Below are positions 43,253-51,856 of a DNA stretch of 64,000 nt, piece by piece. Every line of letters begins with the position of its first letter. Position 1 is the stretch's first letter. A model generated the notes under the pieces. That model worked only from the letters and a program-made list of their open reading frames with translations. It was not told the DNA's origin and searched no databases. The stretch spans positions 930,001 through 994,000 of the forward strand of contig CANLXL010000001.1 in assembly GCA_947495125.1 (NCBI GenBank), written 5' to 3'. This DNA is from an uncultured Flaviramulus sp. Its GTDB lineage: Bacteria; Bacteroidota; Bacteroidia; Flavobacteriales; Flavobacteriaceae. Position numbers and translations under genes: made by a program.

Positions 43253-46200
43253 ATGACAGATATCATCAAACTTCATCAAAAGCATATTATAATAGCCTTC
43301 ATGGTATTATTAGGAGGCCTGCAGATCTCTTATGGACAAATAACAGGGAATACGAACGTTCAGGAAAACAGCACCCATATTTATCAGTTTTCTAATGGTG
43401 GGAGTTATACCCCGAGCTGGATCATTTCCGGAGGCACCGAATTAAGTTCCTGGAGTGCAGGAAACACCTATTTTGTAGAAGCCAAATGGGATGGCGGCAT
43501 GCCCAATGGTACGGTTGTATTTACCCCAACCAATAATTATTTATATGTTTATATTGCCTCTTCAGCACCAAACACCCCTGCTGCACCTACCATACAAAGC
43601 AGTAATTGCGGGAATACGGTTTTAGTCAAAGGCACACCGTCTGATGGCTCTACCTGGTACTGGCAGAGTACCAGTGGCGGAACGAGTACCTCATCTGCAG
43701 CAGCGGCCAGTACCATTACTAAAACCAGTAGTGGTACTCAATACTTAAGAGCTCTAAAAAATGGGGTCTGGAGCACCACTTCCAGTAGTAAGACCTTTAC
43801 GGTTGCCCAGGCCACGACCTGGTATCAGGATCAGGATGGTGATGGTTTGGGAGATCCCGATCCTAACAATTCCCAAAGCGCCTGTAACCAACCTTCAGGC
43901 TATGTGTCTAATAGTAACGACCAATGTCCGACACGATCCGGATTATCCGGGAACAATGGCTGCCCCAGTTATGATTTTAGTGATGAAAATTACATCCATA
44001 CCACGACCTATCGTGTAAAAACCACAGATGGTATTAATAACAGCCAGTCACAAACATTGTCAGCGAGTGATAAAATTGAGACCATCACCTATTTTGATGG
44101 TTTAGGCAGAGGCATGCAAAACATTGGCATCAGGGCCGGGGGTAATGGTGAAGATATTGTAACACATATAGATTATGATGCCTTTGGCAGACAGGACAAA
44201 GAGCACCTACCCTATACCGTCTCCAATAATGAGGGGCTATATATCACTTCGGCTTTAAGCGCTACCAATACCTATTACGATGCTACTAAATATGAGGCAG
44301 ACTTCCCTGGCACTATTAATGCCTATTCCCAAAAGGATATTGAAGCCTCTCCGCTCAACAGGGTTTTAGAGCAGGCAGCACCGGGAGAAACCTGGAAACT
44401 GGGAGGTGGTCATACCATACAATTTGAATACCAAACTAACACCGGCAGTGAAGTAAAAAACTATGAACTGGACGCCAACAACAACCTCGGTTCAAGTGCC
44501 ATAAATAATGGGTACTACGAGGCAAATGAACTCCATAAAACAGTAACTAAAGACGAGAATCATGATGGAAGCGCAACAAAAGCCCATACTACCGAAGAAT
44601 TTAAGGACAAACAAGGACGTATCATCTTAAAACGAACCTATGCCGAAGTGGGCTCACCGGGAGTTATTGAAGCCCATGACACCTATTACGTTTATGATGA
44701 TTATGGCAATTTAAACTATGTCCTACCGCCTGAATCCATAGACCTGGTTAACCCAAACCATTTTCAAAGTACGATTACCTCTACCGATGTGGTAACAACA
44801 GGTAATAGTTTAGCGCTTGATGCTACGGACTCCATCACATTGTCTCCGGGGTTTAAGGCCGCATCCGGCAGCACCTTTACAGCAACCATACACAGTTATC
44901 AAACCGAGCTTGATGCCTTATGTTATCAATATAAGTATGATGAAAGAAACAGGTTGGTCGAAAAGAAAATACCCGGGAAAGGTTGGGAATACATTGTTTA
45001 CAATAAATTAAATCAGCCTGTTTTAACTCAGGATGAAATACAACGCCCTAACAAAGAATGGCTCTTTACTAAATATGATGCCTTTGGCAGAGTCGCTTAT
45101 ACAGGGCTATACACACACTCCAGTATCATTTCCAGAGCGACTATGCAAGGCTACGCCAACGACACCAACACTTATACCCAGTTTGAAAGTAAAGAGAATA
45201 CAGCGACTTCTATAGCCAGTACCAATGTTTACTATACAAACAATGCTTTTCCTACAACAGGAATCTCAGAAGTTTATACGATCAACTACTACGATAATTA
45301 TACCTTCGATAAAGATGGTTTAAGTTTACCAGATATCACCCATTACAGCAAATCTATTATTAATTATAACGATACCAATCAAATAGCAACTAAGGGGCTG
45401 GCTACGGGTAGCAAAGTACGGGTATTAGGCACGACGAATTGGATCACGACCATAACGGGGTATGATGAGCACAGGCGTCCGATTTGGGTTGGTTCTCACA
45501 ATAATTATTTAGGGACCACGGATTATGTGGAAAGTAAGCTGGAAGCTATAACAGGCTGGGTAGCCGAAACGAAAACCAGACATGTTAAATCCGGTATCAC
45601 TTTAACAACCATAGAGAAGTTTAGCTATGACGATACAGGCAGACCCCTGACACATACCCATAAAATCAACAGTGAGGCAGAACGATCTATAGCCGTTAAT
45701 GTCTATGATGACCTGGGGCAGCTTACCCAAAAGAATGTAGGCGGTTTGGCCACAGCTTCAGCATTGCAAGTGGTAGATTATAGTTATAATATCAGGGGAT
45801 GGCTTAAAGGCATTAACGATGTTAATGCTTTGGGAAGCTCGGATTTGTTCGGGTTTAAAATTAATTATGATACGACCACGGAAAATTTAGGTGCCGCCAG
45901 TTTGTTTAATGGCAATATCAGTGAAACCATTTGGAAAACGGCTAATGATAATACGAAAAGGGCTTATGGTTATAAATACGATGCCCTGAATAGAATTACA
46001 GATGGTAAATATAACCTAAATGCAAACTACGATTTAAGTGATATTGACTACGATAAAAATGGGAACATTACCCATTTAAAACGATATGGGCATAGAGATA
46101 CTGGTATTAGTAGTTTTGGAATCATGGATGATTTAACCTATACCTATAATGGTAACCAATTGGCCTCTGTTAACGATGATTTGTCGGGTAGTGCTGTAAC

Positions 46201-47509
46201 GGGTTTTATTGATGGTACAGAGACATCTACAGAATACATTTATGATGTTAATGGTAATATGATCAAAGATGATAACAAAGGGATCACAACTATTAGCTAC
46301 AATCATCTAAACCTACCTACATCGGTAGCAATAGATAACAGTCAGCATAACGGAACTATTTCTTATATTTACGATGCTACCGGTATAAAATTAAGTAAAA
46401 CCGTTAGTGGAGTTAGTACTTATTATGCAGGTAATTATGTATATGAAGGCAGTTCTTTGAAATTCTTTAACCACCCGGAAGGGTATGTGGATGCTGAAAA
46501 TGGATATGACTATGTGTATCAGTATAAAGATCATTTGGGGAATGTGAGGTTGAGTTATCAGGATAATAATGGTACGCTTGACATATTGGAGGAGAATAAC
46601 TACTATCCTTTTGGACTTAAACATAAAGGGTATAATGAAATAGGAACTCCATTCTATAACCCAGCGTTGAAGAAAACTTATAATGGAAAAGAGTTCCAAG
46701 ATGAGTTAGGTTTAAATTGGCATGATTATGGCGCAAGGAATTATGATGCTAGTTTGGGTAAATGGATGAATATTGACCCGTTGGCGGAGAAGTATTTTAA
46801 AACTTCACCTTTTACTTATGCAATGAACAACCCTATTTTATTTATTGACCCAGATGGAATGCAGATTGAATATGCCAATGACCCAAATAAGACAAGACGA
46901 GAAAATAGGAAACTACGTAGCAGGTTTAAAAGGCACCAGAGGTATTTAAATAGAAATTCTCAAACGGCCAAAAACCTATGGACAACGTTAAAAAAGTCTA
47001 AAAATGTTCATACGATACATTTAAATGAGAATGATGAATCAGGAAATAGAATAGCAGCAACAACAAAATATAAAGGAGTGTATAAAGAAGGAGAAGGAAC
47101 AGGAACAGATATTTATATAGATTTAGATAATACAACTGTTGATGGAGTGGATGAAAAATCTCCTATTACAGGAATTGCTCACGAAGAAGCTCATGCAGTT
47201 AGAATTGACAAAGGGTTACCTGAAGATGCGCCAAAAGTGGGACTTTTCACTGATAAGGATGCTATTGATGATTACTTTAAAAAATTAGCAAATCATCTTA
47301 ATGCTGATAGAGAAAGAGAAGAAAGAGCAGCTACGCAAGTCACAAATACAATTAGAAAAGAAATAGACCCAGCTGGAGAAATATTAAAACAAAGAACTGA
47401 ATATAAAGGAGTTCCGATTTATTATTTTAATCCATTCACTAAAAGACTTGACATAAAAAAAGGAAAAACAAGTACAATTGTAATATATCCAAAAGCAAAT
47501 GAAAATTGA
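43253..47509 (+). CDS. Secreted RHS polymorphic toxin, C-terminal HEEAH metallopeptidase-like, cassette 1
   Basis: 1418 residues. Signal peptide; Ig/PKD-like N-domain; one copy of the 80-residue Ig-like unit; a Ca-binding type 3 repeat (DQDGDGLGDPDP); DUF6443 (DENYIHTTTY...ITYFDGLGRGMQ); a 3-coathanger-stack-like insert at about 515-545 (LALDATDSITLSPGFKAASG); YD repeats; and the RHS core near 1090-1200 (YKDHLGNVRLSY ... GLNWHDYGARNYD...IDPDGM). The last about 215 residues form the variable toxin: H1310-E-E-A-H1314 (HExxH) in GIAHEEAHAVR resembles M91-type effector peptidases. A lipoprotein gene overlaps the stop by 11 bases and is the likely immunity gene. Confidence 0.85.
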   Translation: MTDIIKLHQKHIIIAFMVLLGGLQISYGQITGNTNVQENSTHIYQFSNGGSYTPSWIISGGTELSSWSAGNTYFVEAKWDGGMPNGTVVFTPTNNYLYVYIASSAPNTPAAPTIQSSNCGNTVLVKGTPSDGSTWYWQSTSGGTSTSSAAAASTITKTSSGTQYLRALKNGVWSTTSSSKTFTVAQATTWYQDQDGDGLGDPDPNNSQSACNQPSGYVSNSNDQCPTRSGLSGNNGCPSYDFSDENYIHTTTYRVKTTDGINNSQSQTLSASDKIETITYFDGLGRGMQNIGIRAGGNGEDIVTHIDYDAFGRQDKEHLPYTVSNNEGLYITSALSATNTYYDATKYEADFPGTINAYSQKDIEASPLNRVLEQAAPGETWKLGGGHTIQFEYQTNTGSEVKNYELDANNNLGSSAINNGYYEANELHKTVTKDENHDGSATKAHTTEEFKDKQGRIILKRTYAEVGSPGVIEAHDTYYVYDDYGNLNYVLPPESIDLVNPNHFQSTITSTDVVTTGNSLALDATDSITLSPGFKAASGSTFTATIHSYQTELDALCYQYKYDERNRLVEKKIPGKGWEYIVYNKLNQPVLTQDEIQRPNKEWLFTKYDAFGRVAYTGLYTHSSIISRATMQGYANDTNTYTQFESKENTATSIASTNVYYTNNAFPTTGISEVYTINYYDNYTFDKDGLSLPDITHYSKSIINYNDTNQIATKGLATGSKVRVLGTTNWITTITGYDEHRRPIWVGSHNNYLGTTDYVESKLEAITGWVAETKTRHVKSGITLTTIEKFSYDDTGRPLTHTHKINSEAERSIAVNVYDDLGQLTQKNVGGLATASALQVVDYSYNIRGWLKGINDVNALGSSDLFGFKINYDTTTENLGAASLFNGNISETIWKTANDNTKRAYGYKYDALNRITDGKYNLNANYDLSDIDYDKNGNITHLKRYGHRDTGISSFGIMDDLTYTYNGNQLASVNDDLSGSAVTGFIDGTETSTEYIYDVNGNMIKDDNKGITTISYNHLNLPTSVAIDNSQHNGTISYIYDATGIKLSKTVSGVSTYYAGNYVYEGSSLKFFNHPEGYVDAENGYDYVYQYKDHLGNVRLSYQDNNGTLDILEENNYYPFGLKHKGYNEIGTPFYNPALKKTYNGKEFQDELGLNWHDYGARNYDASLGKWMNIDPLAEKYFKTSPFTYAMNNPILFIDPDGMQIEYANDPNKTRRENRKLRSRFKRHQRYLNRNSQTAKNLWTTLKKSKNVHTIHLNENDESGNRIAATTKYKGVYKEGEGTGTDIYIDLDNTTVDGVDEKSPITGIAHEEAHAVRIDKGLPEDAPKVGLFTDKDAIDDYFKKLANHLNADREREERAATQVTNTIRKEIDPAGEILKQRTEYKGVPIYYFNPFTKRLDIKKGKTSTIVIYPKANEN
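46565..46636 (+). repeat. Near-identical RHS-core junction, copy 1 (partner 61875-61946)
   Basis: 72 bases encoding the core around DILEENNYYPFGLKHKGYN are identical to 61875-61946 apart from one base (T46609 versus A61919). Flanks on both sides are much less alike. It is the point after which the toxin modules differ, so it probably serves as a recombination site for module exchange. Confidence 0.8.
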
Positions 47510-48053
47510 AAAAATTATTAATTGTTTTTATATAGTAATGCTAATAGTTTCTTGCAAAGCAAAGGTTATTCCTCATAATGAAGCAACGTGTGAAGTTATA
47601 AAAACAAAAAATGATATCATCTATGTAAATGATTCTGAAAAAATTAAAAAAGAAATTGATAATTATGATGGATTAATTAGAATGGAATTAGAAAACTTCT
47701 ACGAATCAAATTATAACTATGACTATATATCATATGAATATTTGAACGACGAAAATTCATGGGTATATGATAGGCTATATTTCGATAATAAAATGAAAAA
47801 GTGGATACACAGAAAACGAAATAAGGAAAATTTTATTAATTCTACTTCATTTACTACTGTTATGGGTGAGTTTGATAAATTAAATAAAGGAGGGTTTTTA
47901 ATAAAAGATGGTTCAAATTCTGGGTTTTTTAAAACTTATTTGATAAAGAGAAAAGGTGTTTTAATAACAGAAGTTGTGAAAATTAGTCAAACATGTTCTT
48001 TATCAAACACCAAATTAAATTTACTAAGTATTATTGAAAATGAATTAAAATAA
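47499..48053 (+). CDS. Lipoprotein, probable immunity protein of the metallopeptidase-like toxin
   Basis: 184 residues with a lipobox (VMLIVSC, Cys19). No known family is recognised; the body is AT-rich with acidic and aromatic residues (NYDYISYEYLNDENSWVYDRLYF). Its ATG overlaps the toxin gene by 11 bases, the usual layout of toxin and immunity genes. A lipid-anchored partner suggests that the toxin is met at the periplasmic face or outer membrane. Function is inferred from position. Confidence 0.65.
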   Translation: MKIEKIINCFYIVMLIVSCKAKVIPHNEATCEVIKTKNDIIYVNDSEKIKKEIDNYDGLIRMELENFYESNYNYDYISYEYLNDENSWVYDRLYFDNKMKKWIHRKRNKENFINSTSFTTVMGEFDKLNKGGFLIKDGSNSGFFKTYLIKRKGVLITEVVKISQTCSLSNTKLNLLSIIENELK

Positions 48054-48085
48054 AAATGAACCTGTTAGCCCTAGTTTGCAACTAG

Positions 48086-48285
48086 TGCCAGACAAGACAG
48101 ACCGATGCAGATGGGAACGCTTTAAATTGGGATTCCAGCACAAATAGTTTTGATGGAGAAGTTGATACATTTGTAGACTCAAATAGCATACTGTTTGCAC
48201 GGAAGCGACTATAACAATTTTTGAAACCAATTTTAATGATGATACTCAAAATAAATTTGGTGTTCTTCAAAGATTTGGCATTTGA
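48086..48285 (+). pseudogene. Frameshifted remnant of a displaced protein (probable toxin module)
   Basis: One frame reads TDADGNALNWDSSTNSF... to a stop at 48214, and a neighbouring frame continues as CTEATITIFETNFNDDTQNK to a stop at 48285; together they look like one coding stretch broken by a frameshift near 48185-48195. No start codon or partner gene is visible. It ends 20 bases before the first REP element. Confidence 0.45.
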
Positions 48286-48304
48286 GATAGTGGTCTTACA
48301 AAAT

Positions 48305-48334
48305 CCCAGCTACCGCACGAATCCCTTCGTGTGG
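48305..48334 (+). repeat. REP-like end, left of element 1
   Basis: Holds CACGAATCCCTTCGTG (48316-48331), a 6-bp stem with a TCCC loop, preceded by GCTACCG. Inverted relative to the right ends at 49027-49056, 49111-49138 and 50628-50657. Confidence 0.75.
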
Positions 48335-48352
48335 TAATACAAAAACAATTAC

Positions 48353-48388
48353 ACAAAGCTACTTTATTCAAGGTAGCTTTGTTTTTTA
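48353..48388 (+). terminator. Terminator inside the left part of RayT element 1
   Basis: ACAAAGCTACTTT (48353-48365), loop ATTC, AAGGTAGCTTTGT (48370-48382), then TTTTT. It shields the element from upstream transcription. The same structure sits at 49955-49990 in element 2. Confidence 0.75.
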
Positions 48389-48447
48389 TTACTAATCCAT
48401 TTATTACATCATAAAACATCATTAAGACCATACTCATATATTTAACT

Positions 48448-49012
48448 ATGAGTCGAAATTATAAATTTGGTAACCCCGAAGGACTGTATTTTGTTAGCTT
48501 CTCGGTAGTTTATTGGTTAGACGTATTTACAAGAAATAGCTATAAAAACATTCTTTTAGAAAGTTTAACATTTTGCCAAGAGCAAAAAGGAATGGAAATA
48601 GTTGCTTGGTGTATCATGACCAGTCATGTCCATCTGGTTTTTAAGAGTGTCAAAGGACAAAAACCAGAATTACTTTTAGGAGATTTTAAGAAGTTTACAA
48701 GCAGAGCCTTGGTCAAGGCCATTAAAGAGAACACTAGAGAAAGCAGAGAAGAATTCTTATTGGAGCAGTTTAAAAAAAGCTGCAACGAATTCGTCGAACG
48801 TCCGGCATTATCAATTTTGGAAGCATGATAACAAGCCTATTGAATTATAGAGTAATCGGGTAATTGAGCAGAAAGTAAACTACATTCATCAAAATCCGGT
48901 TGAAGCCGGTATAGTATATAAACCAGAAGATTATGTATATAGTAGTGCTTTGGACTATGCAGGAGAACAAGGGTTATTAGATAATATTATTGTTTTTCGA
49001 ATGTATCATTAA
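48448..49012 (+). pseudogene. RayT (Y1-type HUH) transposase, inactivated copy
   Basis: Compared with the intact copy at 50050-50613, this gene has two knock-out changes: a run of seven A (48772-48778) instead of six causes a +1 frameshift after about residue 109, and the Trp134 codon TGG is TAG. Only the first 126 codons remain open, including the HUH motif H60-V-H62 of MTSHVHLVF but without the catalytic Tyr region (YIHQNPVEAG) in frame. The DNA otherwise differs at few sites, so the decay is recent. Confidence 0.9.
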
Positions 49013-49026
49013 TTTAGTTAATTTAA

Positions 49027-49138
49027 CCACACGAAAGGATTCGTGCGGTAGCGGGGATTATTAGATAATATTATTGTTTTTCGGATGTATCATTAATTTA
49101 GTTAATTTAACCACGAAAGGATTCGTGCGGTAGCGGGG
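49027..49138 (+). repeat. Tandem REP-like ends, right of element 1
   Basis: Two right ends in a row: 49027-49056, and a duplicate of the last 82 bases of the element at 49057-49138, which includes a second end at 49111-49138. Each closes with GGATTCGTGCGGTAGCGGGG. Confidence 0.75.
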
Positions 49139-49181
49139 AGTTCAATATTATAAAATACCACCTGGTCAAAATTGATTTATT
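49139..49181 (+). pseudogene. Short tail of a lost coding sequence before an orphan lipoprotein gene
   Basis: Directly after the REP end, two frames stay open up to the next gene: one gives VQYYKIPPGQN and stops at 49175, 7 bases before the ATG at 49182; another ends in ATGA overlapping that ATG. Either would suit the end of a displaced toxin followed by its immunity gene. The stretch is very short, so this is tentative. Confidence 0.35.
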
Positions 49182-49802
49182 ATGAATATATTCAAAAATA
49201 TTACTAGTATAACTATTTTGTTAGCGTGTGTTAATTTCACTGGTTGTAAAACAACTTTATCAGAAAAAAGCATAATTGGAGAATTTATTTCAAAAAGTCC
49301 TTACTCTAAAATTATTATTAAAAGTAATGGAGAGTTTTATTATTCAAGTACGCAAGGGTTATTGAAACCTGTTTCGAATGGGGAATGGAAAATAATAAAT
49401 GAGGATGAAATTGTTTTAAATAGTGAAGAAAAATTCAGGTCTGGTTACATAAAAGAAATAGAAAAGACAAAAACTAATTTTAATGAAACAATTATCAGTG
49501 TAGTTGATGGTAATAATAATGTTTTGGAAAATGGAATATTGTACATTAACGACAAATCAGATGAGGAATTTAAATTAGACGATAAAGGACAAGTTCAAAT
49601 AAAAAGCAAAGTTATCTCAATTTCTGTCTTAACTTTAAGTGGTTTTTATACTTTGAAACTTGATTCTGAGGGGTTCTATAATATAACTCTTAAAGTAAGA
49701 CACGAGGAATTAAATGATGTGTTTTTTGAAAATAAAGTATTGAGAATAAAAAGAAATTTTTTGATTACTGATGAAAGTCGTAAATATAAGAAAAATAATT
49801 AG
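49182..49802 (+). CDS. Orphan lipoprotein, possible immunity protein
   Basis: 206 residues with a lipobox (CVNFTGC, Cys22). The first part (SIIGEFISKSPYSKIIIKSNGEFYYSS...GEWKIINEDEIVLNS) resembles small beta-rich lipoproteins of Bacteroidota, and the second part (VVDGNNNVLENGILYINDKS..FKLDDKGQV) recalls a carboxypeptidase-regulatory-like beta domain. It lies alone between two RayT elements in a zone of displaced toxin modules, which suggests an orphan immunity gene. No family is recognised with confidence. Confidence 0.6.
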   Translation: MNIFKNITSITILLACVNFTGCKTTLSEKSIIGEFISKSPYSKIIIKSNGEFYYSSTQGLLKPVSNGEWKIINEDEIVLNSEEKFRSGYIKEIEKTKTNFNETIISVVDGNNNVLENGILYINDKSDEEFKLDDKGQVQIKSKVISISVLTLSGFYTLKLDSEGFYNITLKVRHEELNDVFFENKVLRIKRNFLITDESRKYKKNN

Positions 49803-49886
49803 GCACAAACTAAATTAGTGGTTAGAGTCAATCACACTTTTAAACTACTAATAATCAGTTAAAATAAAAAATGTAATTATAAAAAA

Positions 49887-49936
49887 CCCCAGCTACCGTA
49901 CGAATCCCCAGCTACCGCACGAATCCCTTCGTGTGG
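49887..49936 (+). repeat. Double REP-like left end of element 2
   Basis: Two left ends overlap head to tail: a partial one starting CCCCAGCTACCGTACGAATC (49887-49906) and a full one at 49906-49936 with the hairpin CACGAATCCCTTCGTG. Confidence 0.7.
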
Positions 49937-49954
49937 TAATACAAAAACAATTAC

Positions 49955-49990
49955 ACAAAGCTACTTTATTCAAGGTAGCTTTGTTTTTTA
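49955..49990 (+). terminator. Terminator inside the left part of RayT element 2
   Basis: ACAAAGCTACTTT (49955-49967), loop ATTC, AAGGTAGCTTTGT (49972-49984), then TTTTT; same as in element 1. Confidence 0.75.
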
Positions 49991-50049
49991 TAACTAATCC
50001 ATTTATTACATCGTAAAACATCATTAAGACCATACTCATATATTTAACT

Positions 50050-50613
50050 ATGAGTCGAAATTATAAATTTGGTAACCCCGAAGGACTGTATTTTGTTAGC
50101 TTCTCGGTAGTTTATTGGTTAGACGTATTTACAAGAAATAGCTATAAAAACATTCTTTTAGAAAGTTTAACATTTTGCCAAGAGCAAAAAGGGATGGAAA
50201 TAGTTGCTTGGTGTATCATGACCAGTCATGTCCATCTAGTTTTTAGAAGTGTCAAAGGACAAAAACCAGAATTACTTTTAGGGGATTTTAAAAGGTTTAC
50301 AGGCAGAGCCTTGGTCAAGGCCATTAAAGAGAACACTAGAGAAAGCAGAAAAGAATTCTTATTGGAGCAGTTTAAAAAAGCTGCAACGAATTCGTCGAAC
50401 GTCCGGCATTATCAATTTTGGAGGCATGATAACAAGCCTATTGAATTATGGAGTAATCGGGTCATTGAGCAGAAAGTAAACTACATTCATCAAAATCCGG
50501 TTGAAGCCGGTTTAGTATATAAACCAGAAGATTATATATATAGTAGTGCTTTGGACTATGCAGGAGAACAAGGGTTATTAGATAATATTATTGTTTTTCG
50601 AATGTATCATTAA
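50050..50613 (+). CDS. REP-associated tyrosine transposase (RayT), intact
   Basis: 187 residues of the Y1_Tnp/RayT family, single-strand HUH endonucleases related to IS200/IS605 transposases that act on REP sequences. HUH pair H60-V-H62 in MTSHVHLVF; catalytic Tyr145 in 'NYIHQNPVEAGLVYKPEDYIYSSALDY', the family signature. The opening MSRNYKFGNPEGLYFVSFSVVYW is also typical. Flanked by REP-like hairpins it may act on. The copy at 48448 is its broken twin. Confidence 0.93.
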   Translation: MSRNYKFGNPEGLYFVSFSVVYWLDVFTRNSYKNILLESLTFCQEQKGMEIVAWCIMTSHVHLVFRSVKGQKPELLLGDFKRFTGRALVKAIKENTRESRKEFLLEQFKKAATNSSNVRHYQFWRHDNKPIELWSNRVIEQKVNYIHQNPVEAGLVYKPEDYIYSSALDYAGEQGLLDNIIVFRMYH

Positions 50614-50627
50614 TTTAGTTAATTTAA

Positions 50628-50657
50628 CCACACGAAAGGATTCGTGCGGTAGCGGGG
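50628..50657 (+). repeat. REP-like end, right of element 2
   Basis: Ends with GGATTCGTGCGGTAGCGGGG; reverse complement of the left ends apart from two bases. Identical to 49027-49056. Confidence 0.75.
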
Positions 50658-50719
50658 CCATAATTTTAAACGCTGGACAGAATCAAATAGATCAAATCAA
50701 TAAAAATGGAACTTTTTAA
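50657..50719 (+). pseudogene. C-terminal tail of a displaced toxin
   Basis: Starting at the very edge of the REP end, an open frame reads AIILNAGQNQIDQINKNGTF and stops at 50719, 3 bases before the ATG of the next gene. The spacing and lack of a start codon fit the last codons of a lost toxin module still joined to its immunity gene. Confidence 0.6.
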
Positions 50720-50722
50720 ATT

Positions 50723-51172
50723 ATGAATAAAGAAGACATAAAAAATTGGAAACTAGAAGAAATAATAGACGATATTGTTATTATTGATGAACTTTCCCAA
50801 GATTATGTAGGCCGTATTTTAGATGAGTTAAACGTACCAACAACCAATCATGTGACTACAAATAGAGCGTTTACAGAAATTGATTGGCAAAAAATGGATA
50901 ATTATTTTAAGCTTTTTCTAGATAATGAAGGCGAAGAAGAACTTAATGAAAGAGCGTTTAGAAACTCTATTTTATCTAAAAAAGAGAAGCTTATTATTAT
51001 ATATGGATGGAATGAGCCACCTGTAAAAATATCTACTAAAAAATTTATTTCTGATTGGGAAGATTTTATGGCAAGTACTCAATGGGAAACAATCATCTTC
51101 AGTGAAGATTTAGAGCTAATTATGGAAGTGAGCAGAGATTATCATTTGCATAGTAATTTTAAAATAAGATAA
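50723..51172 (+). CDS. Orphan cytosolic immunity-like protein
   Basis: 149 residues, no signal peptide, acidic (EELNERAF, DWEDFMASTQWETIIFSEDLELIMEVSRDYHLH). No family is recognised with confidence. It begins 3 bases after the tail of a lost reading frame, as immunity genes do in RHS loci, and lies in the zone between two cassettes. A cytosolic partner points to a toxin with a cytosolic target, different from the first cassette's. Function is inferred from context. Confidence 0.6.
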   Translation: MNKEDIKNWKLEEIIDDIVIIDELSQDYVGRILDELNVPTTNHVTTNRAFTEIDWQKMDNYFKLFLDNEGEEELNERAFRNSILSKKEKLIIIYGWNEPPVKISTKKFISDWEDFMASTQWETIIFSEDLELIMEVSRDYHLHSNFKIR

Positions 51173-51255
51173 TGTTATCCCCAACTAGTCCTAGTTCATC
51201 AAAGTAACAGCTAGTGCTAGTACCCACGAGTACCGAGAATGAGTAAGAAAACAAA

Positions 51256-51295
51256 CAAAAGCTATTCTAAAAATTAGAGTGGCTTTTGTGTTTTA
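51256..51295 (+). terminator. Terminator after the orphan immunity gene
   Basis: CAAAAGCTATTC (51256-51267) pairs with GAGTGGCTTTTG (51277-51288) with two G-T wobbles, then TGTTTT. It separates the orphan module from the second cassette leader. Confidence 0.65.
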
Positions 51296-51400
51296 TATGT
51301 TTAAAGCTGAAAAATATTGTGGGCATAGTTAAATATTAAGGCTAACTTGTCCATGAAAAAAATACATTCAGCGCAACCCTTTAAATAAATAATTCAATCT

Positions 51401-51438
51401 TTTACATATTAGTAAATTACATTTAATTATAGTTAAAT
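51401..51438. promoter_or_regulatory. Twin palindromes in cassette leader 2
   Basis: TTTACATATTAGTAAA (51401-51416, arms TTTAC/GTAAA) and ATTTAATTATAGTTAAAT (51421-51438, one mismatch from perfect). Same order and 4-base spacing as 38861-38898. Confidence 0.5.
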
Positions 51439-51800
51439 TTTTATATTATAAAAAGAAAGACACCTCATAAACACATCGATCCCTTCGACCATTGTCCTAT
51501 ACAAACTTTTGATATCATATCATAAATTGTAGAAATCTCTTTGCCTTCAAAATAGGCCCTGAAAACCTCAATAAAACCAAGGACTTACAAAAACATCATA
51601 AAAAAAAACATTAACATAAATAAGGATTTTCCTTAGCCCTTATAAGGCCTAAAATTTTATGATAATTATCCGTTTTATATTTCTTAAAACCATGATAACC
51701 TATGAATTACAAGCATTTTAACAAGCTTCACCTATACCTTAACTTTCTAAAAAAAAGCTCAATGGCCTGATTTTCAACTGAATAAATAAAAGTTGTTAAA

Positions 51801-51856
51801 CCTTACAAATTGTAATGTTAAATCTTACCAAAATTCGAAAACTATTTGTAGCTTTA
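51801..51856 (+). promoter_or_regulatory. Promoter region with inverted repeat, cassette 2
   Basis: CCTTACA-AAT-TGTAATG (51801-51817), TTAAATCTTAC, and TAGCTTTA (51849-51856), 34 bases before the ATG, the counterpart of 39301-39356. Confidence 0.5.

Larger units (their letters stand above)
48305..49056 (+). mobile_element. RayT/REP element, copy 1 (inactive)
   Basis: A transposase pseudogene enclosed by inverted REP-like ends: left 48305-48334 with the hairpin CACGAA-TCCC-TTCGTG, right 49027-49056 ending GGATTCGTGCGGTAGCGGGG. The ends are reverse complements of each other apart from two bases. An 82-bp copy of the right part follows (49057-49138). Nearly identical to copy 2 at 49906-50657. 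Confidence 0.8.
49906..50657 (+). mobile_element. RayT/REP element, copy 2 (intact)
   Basis: An intact RayT transposase gene between inverted REP-like ends (left 49906-49936, right 50628-50657), with a terminator hairpin at 49955-49990 upstream of the gene. It is 752 bases long, the same as copy 1. The right end abuts directly the tail of a lost coding sequence (50657-50719). Confidence 0.82.
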
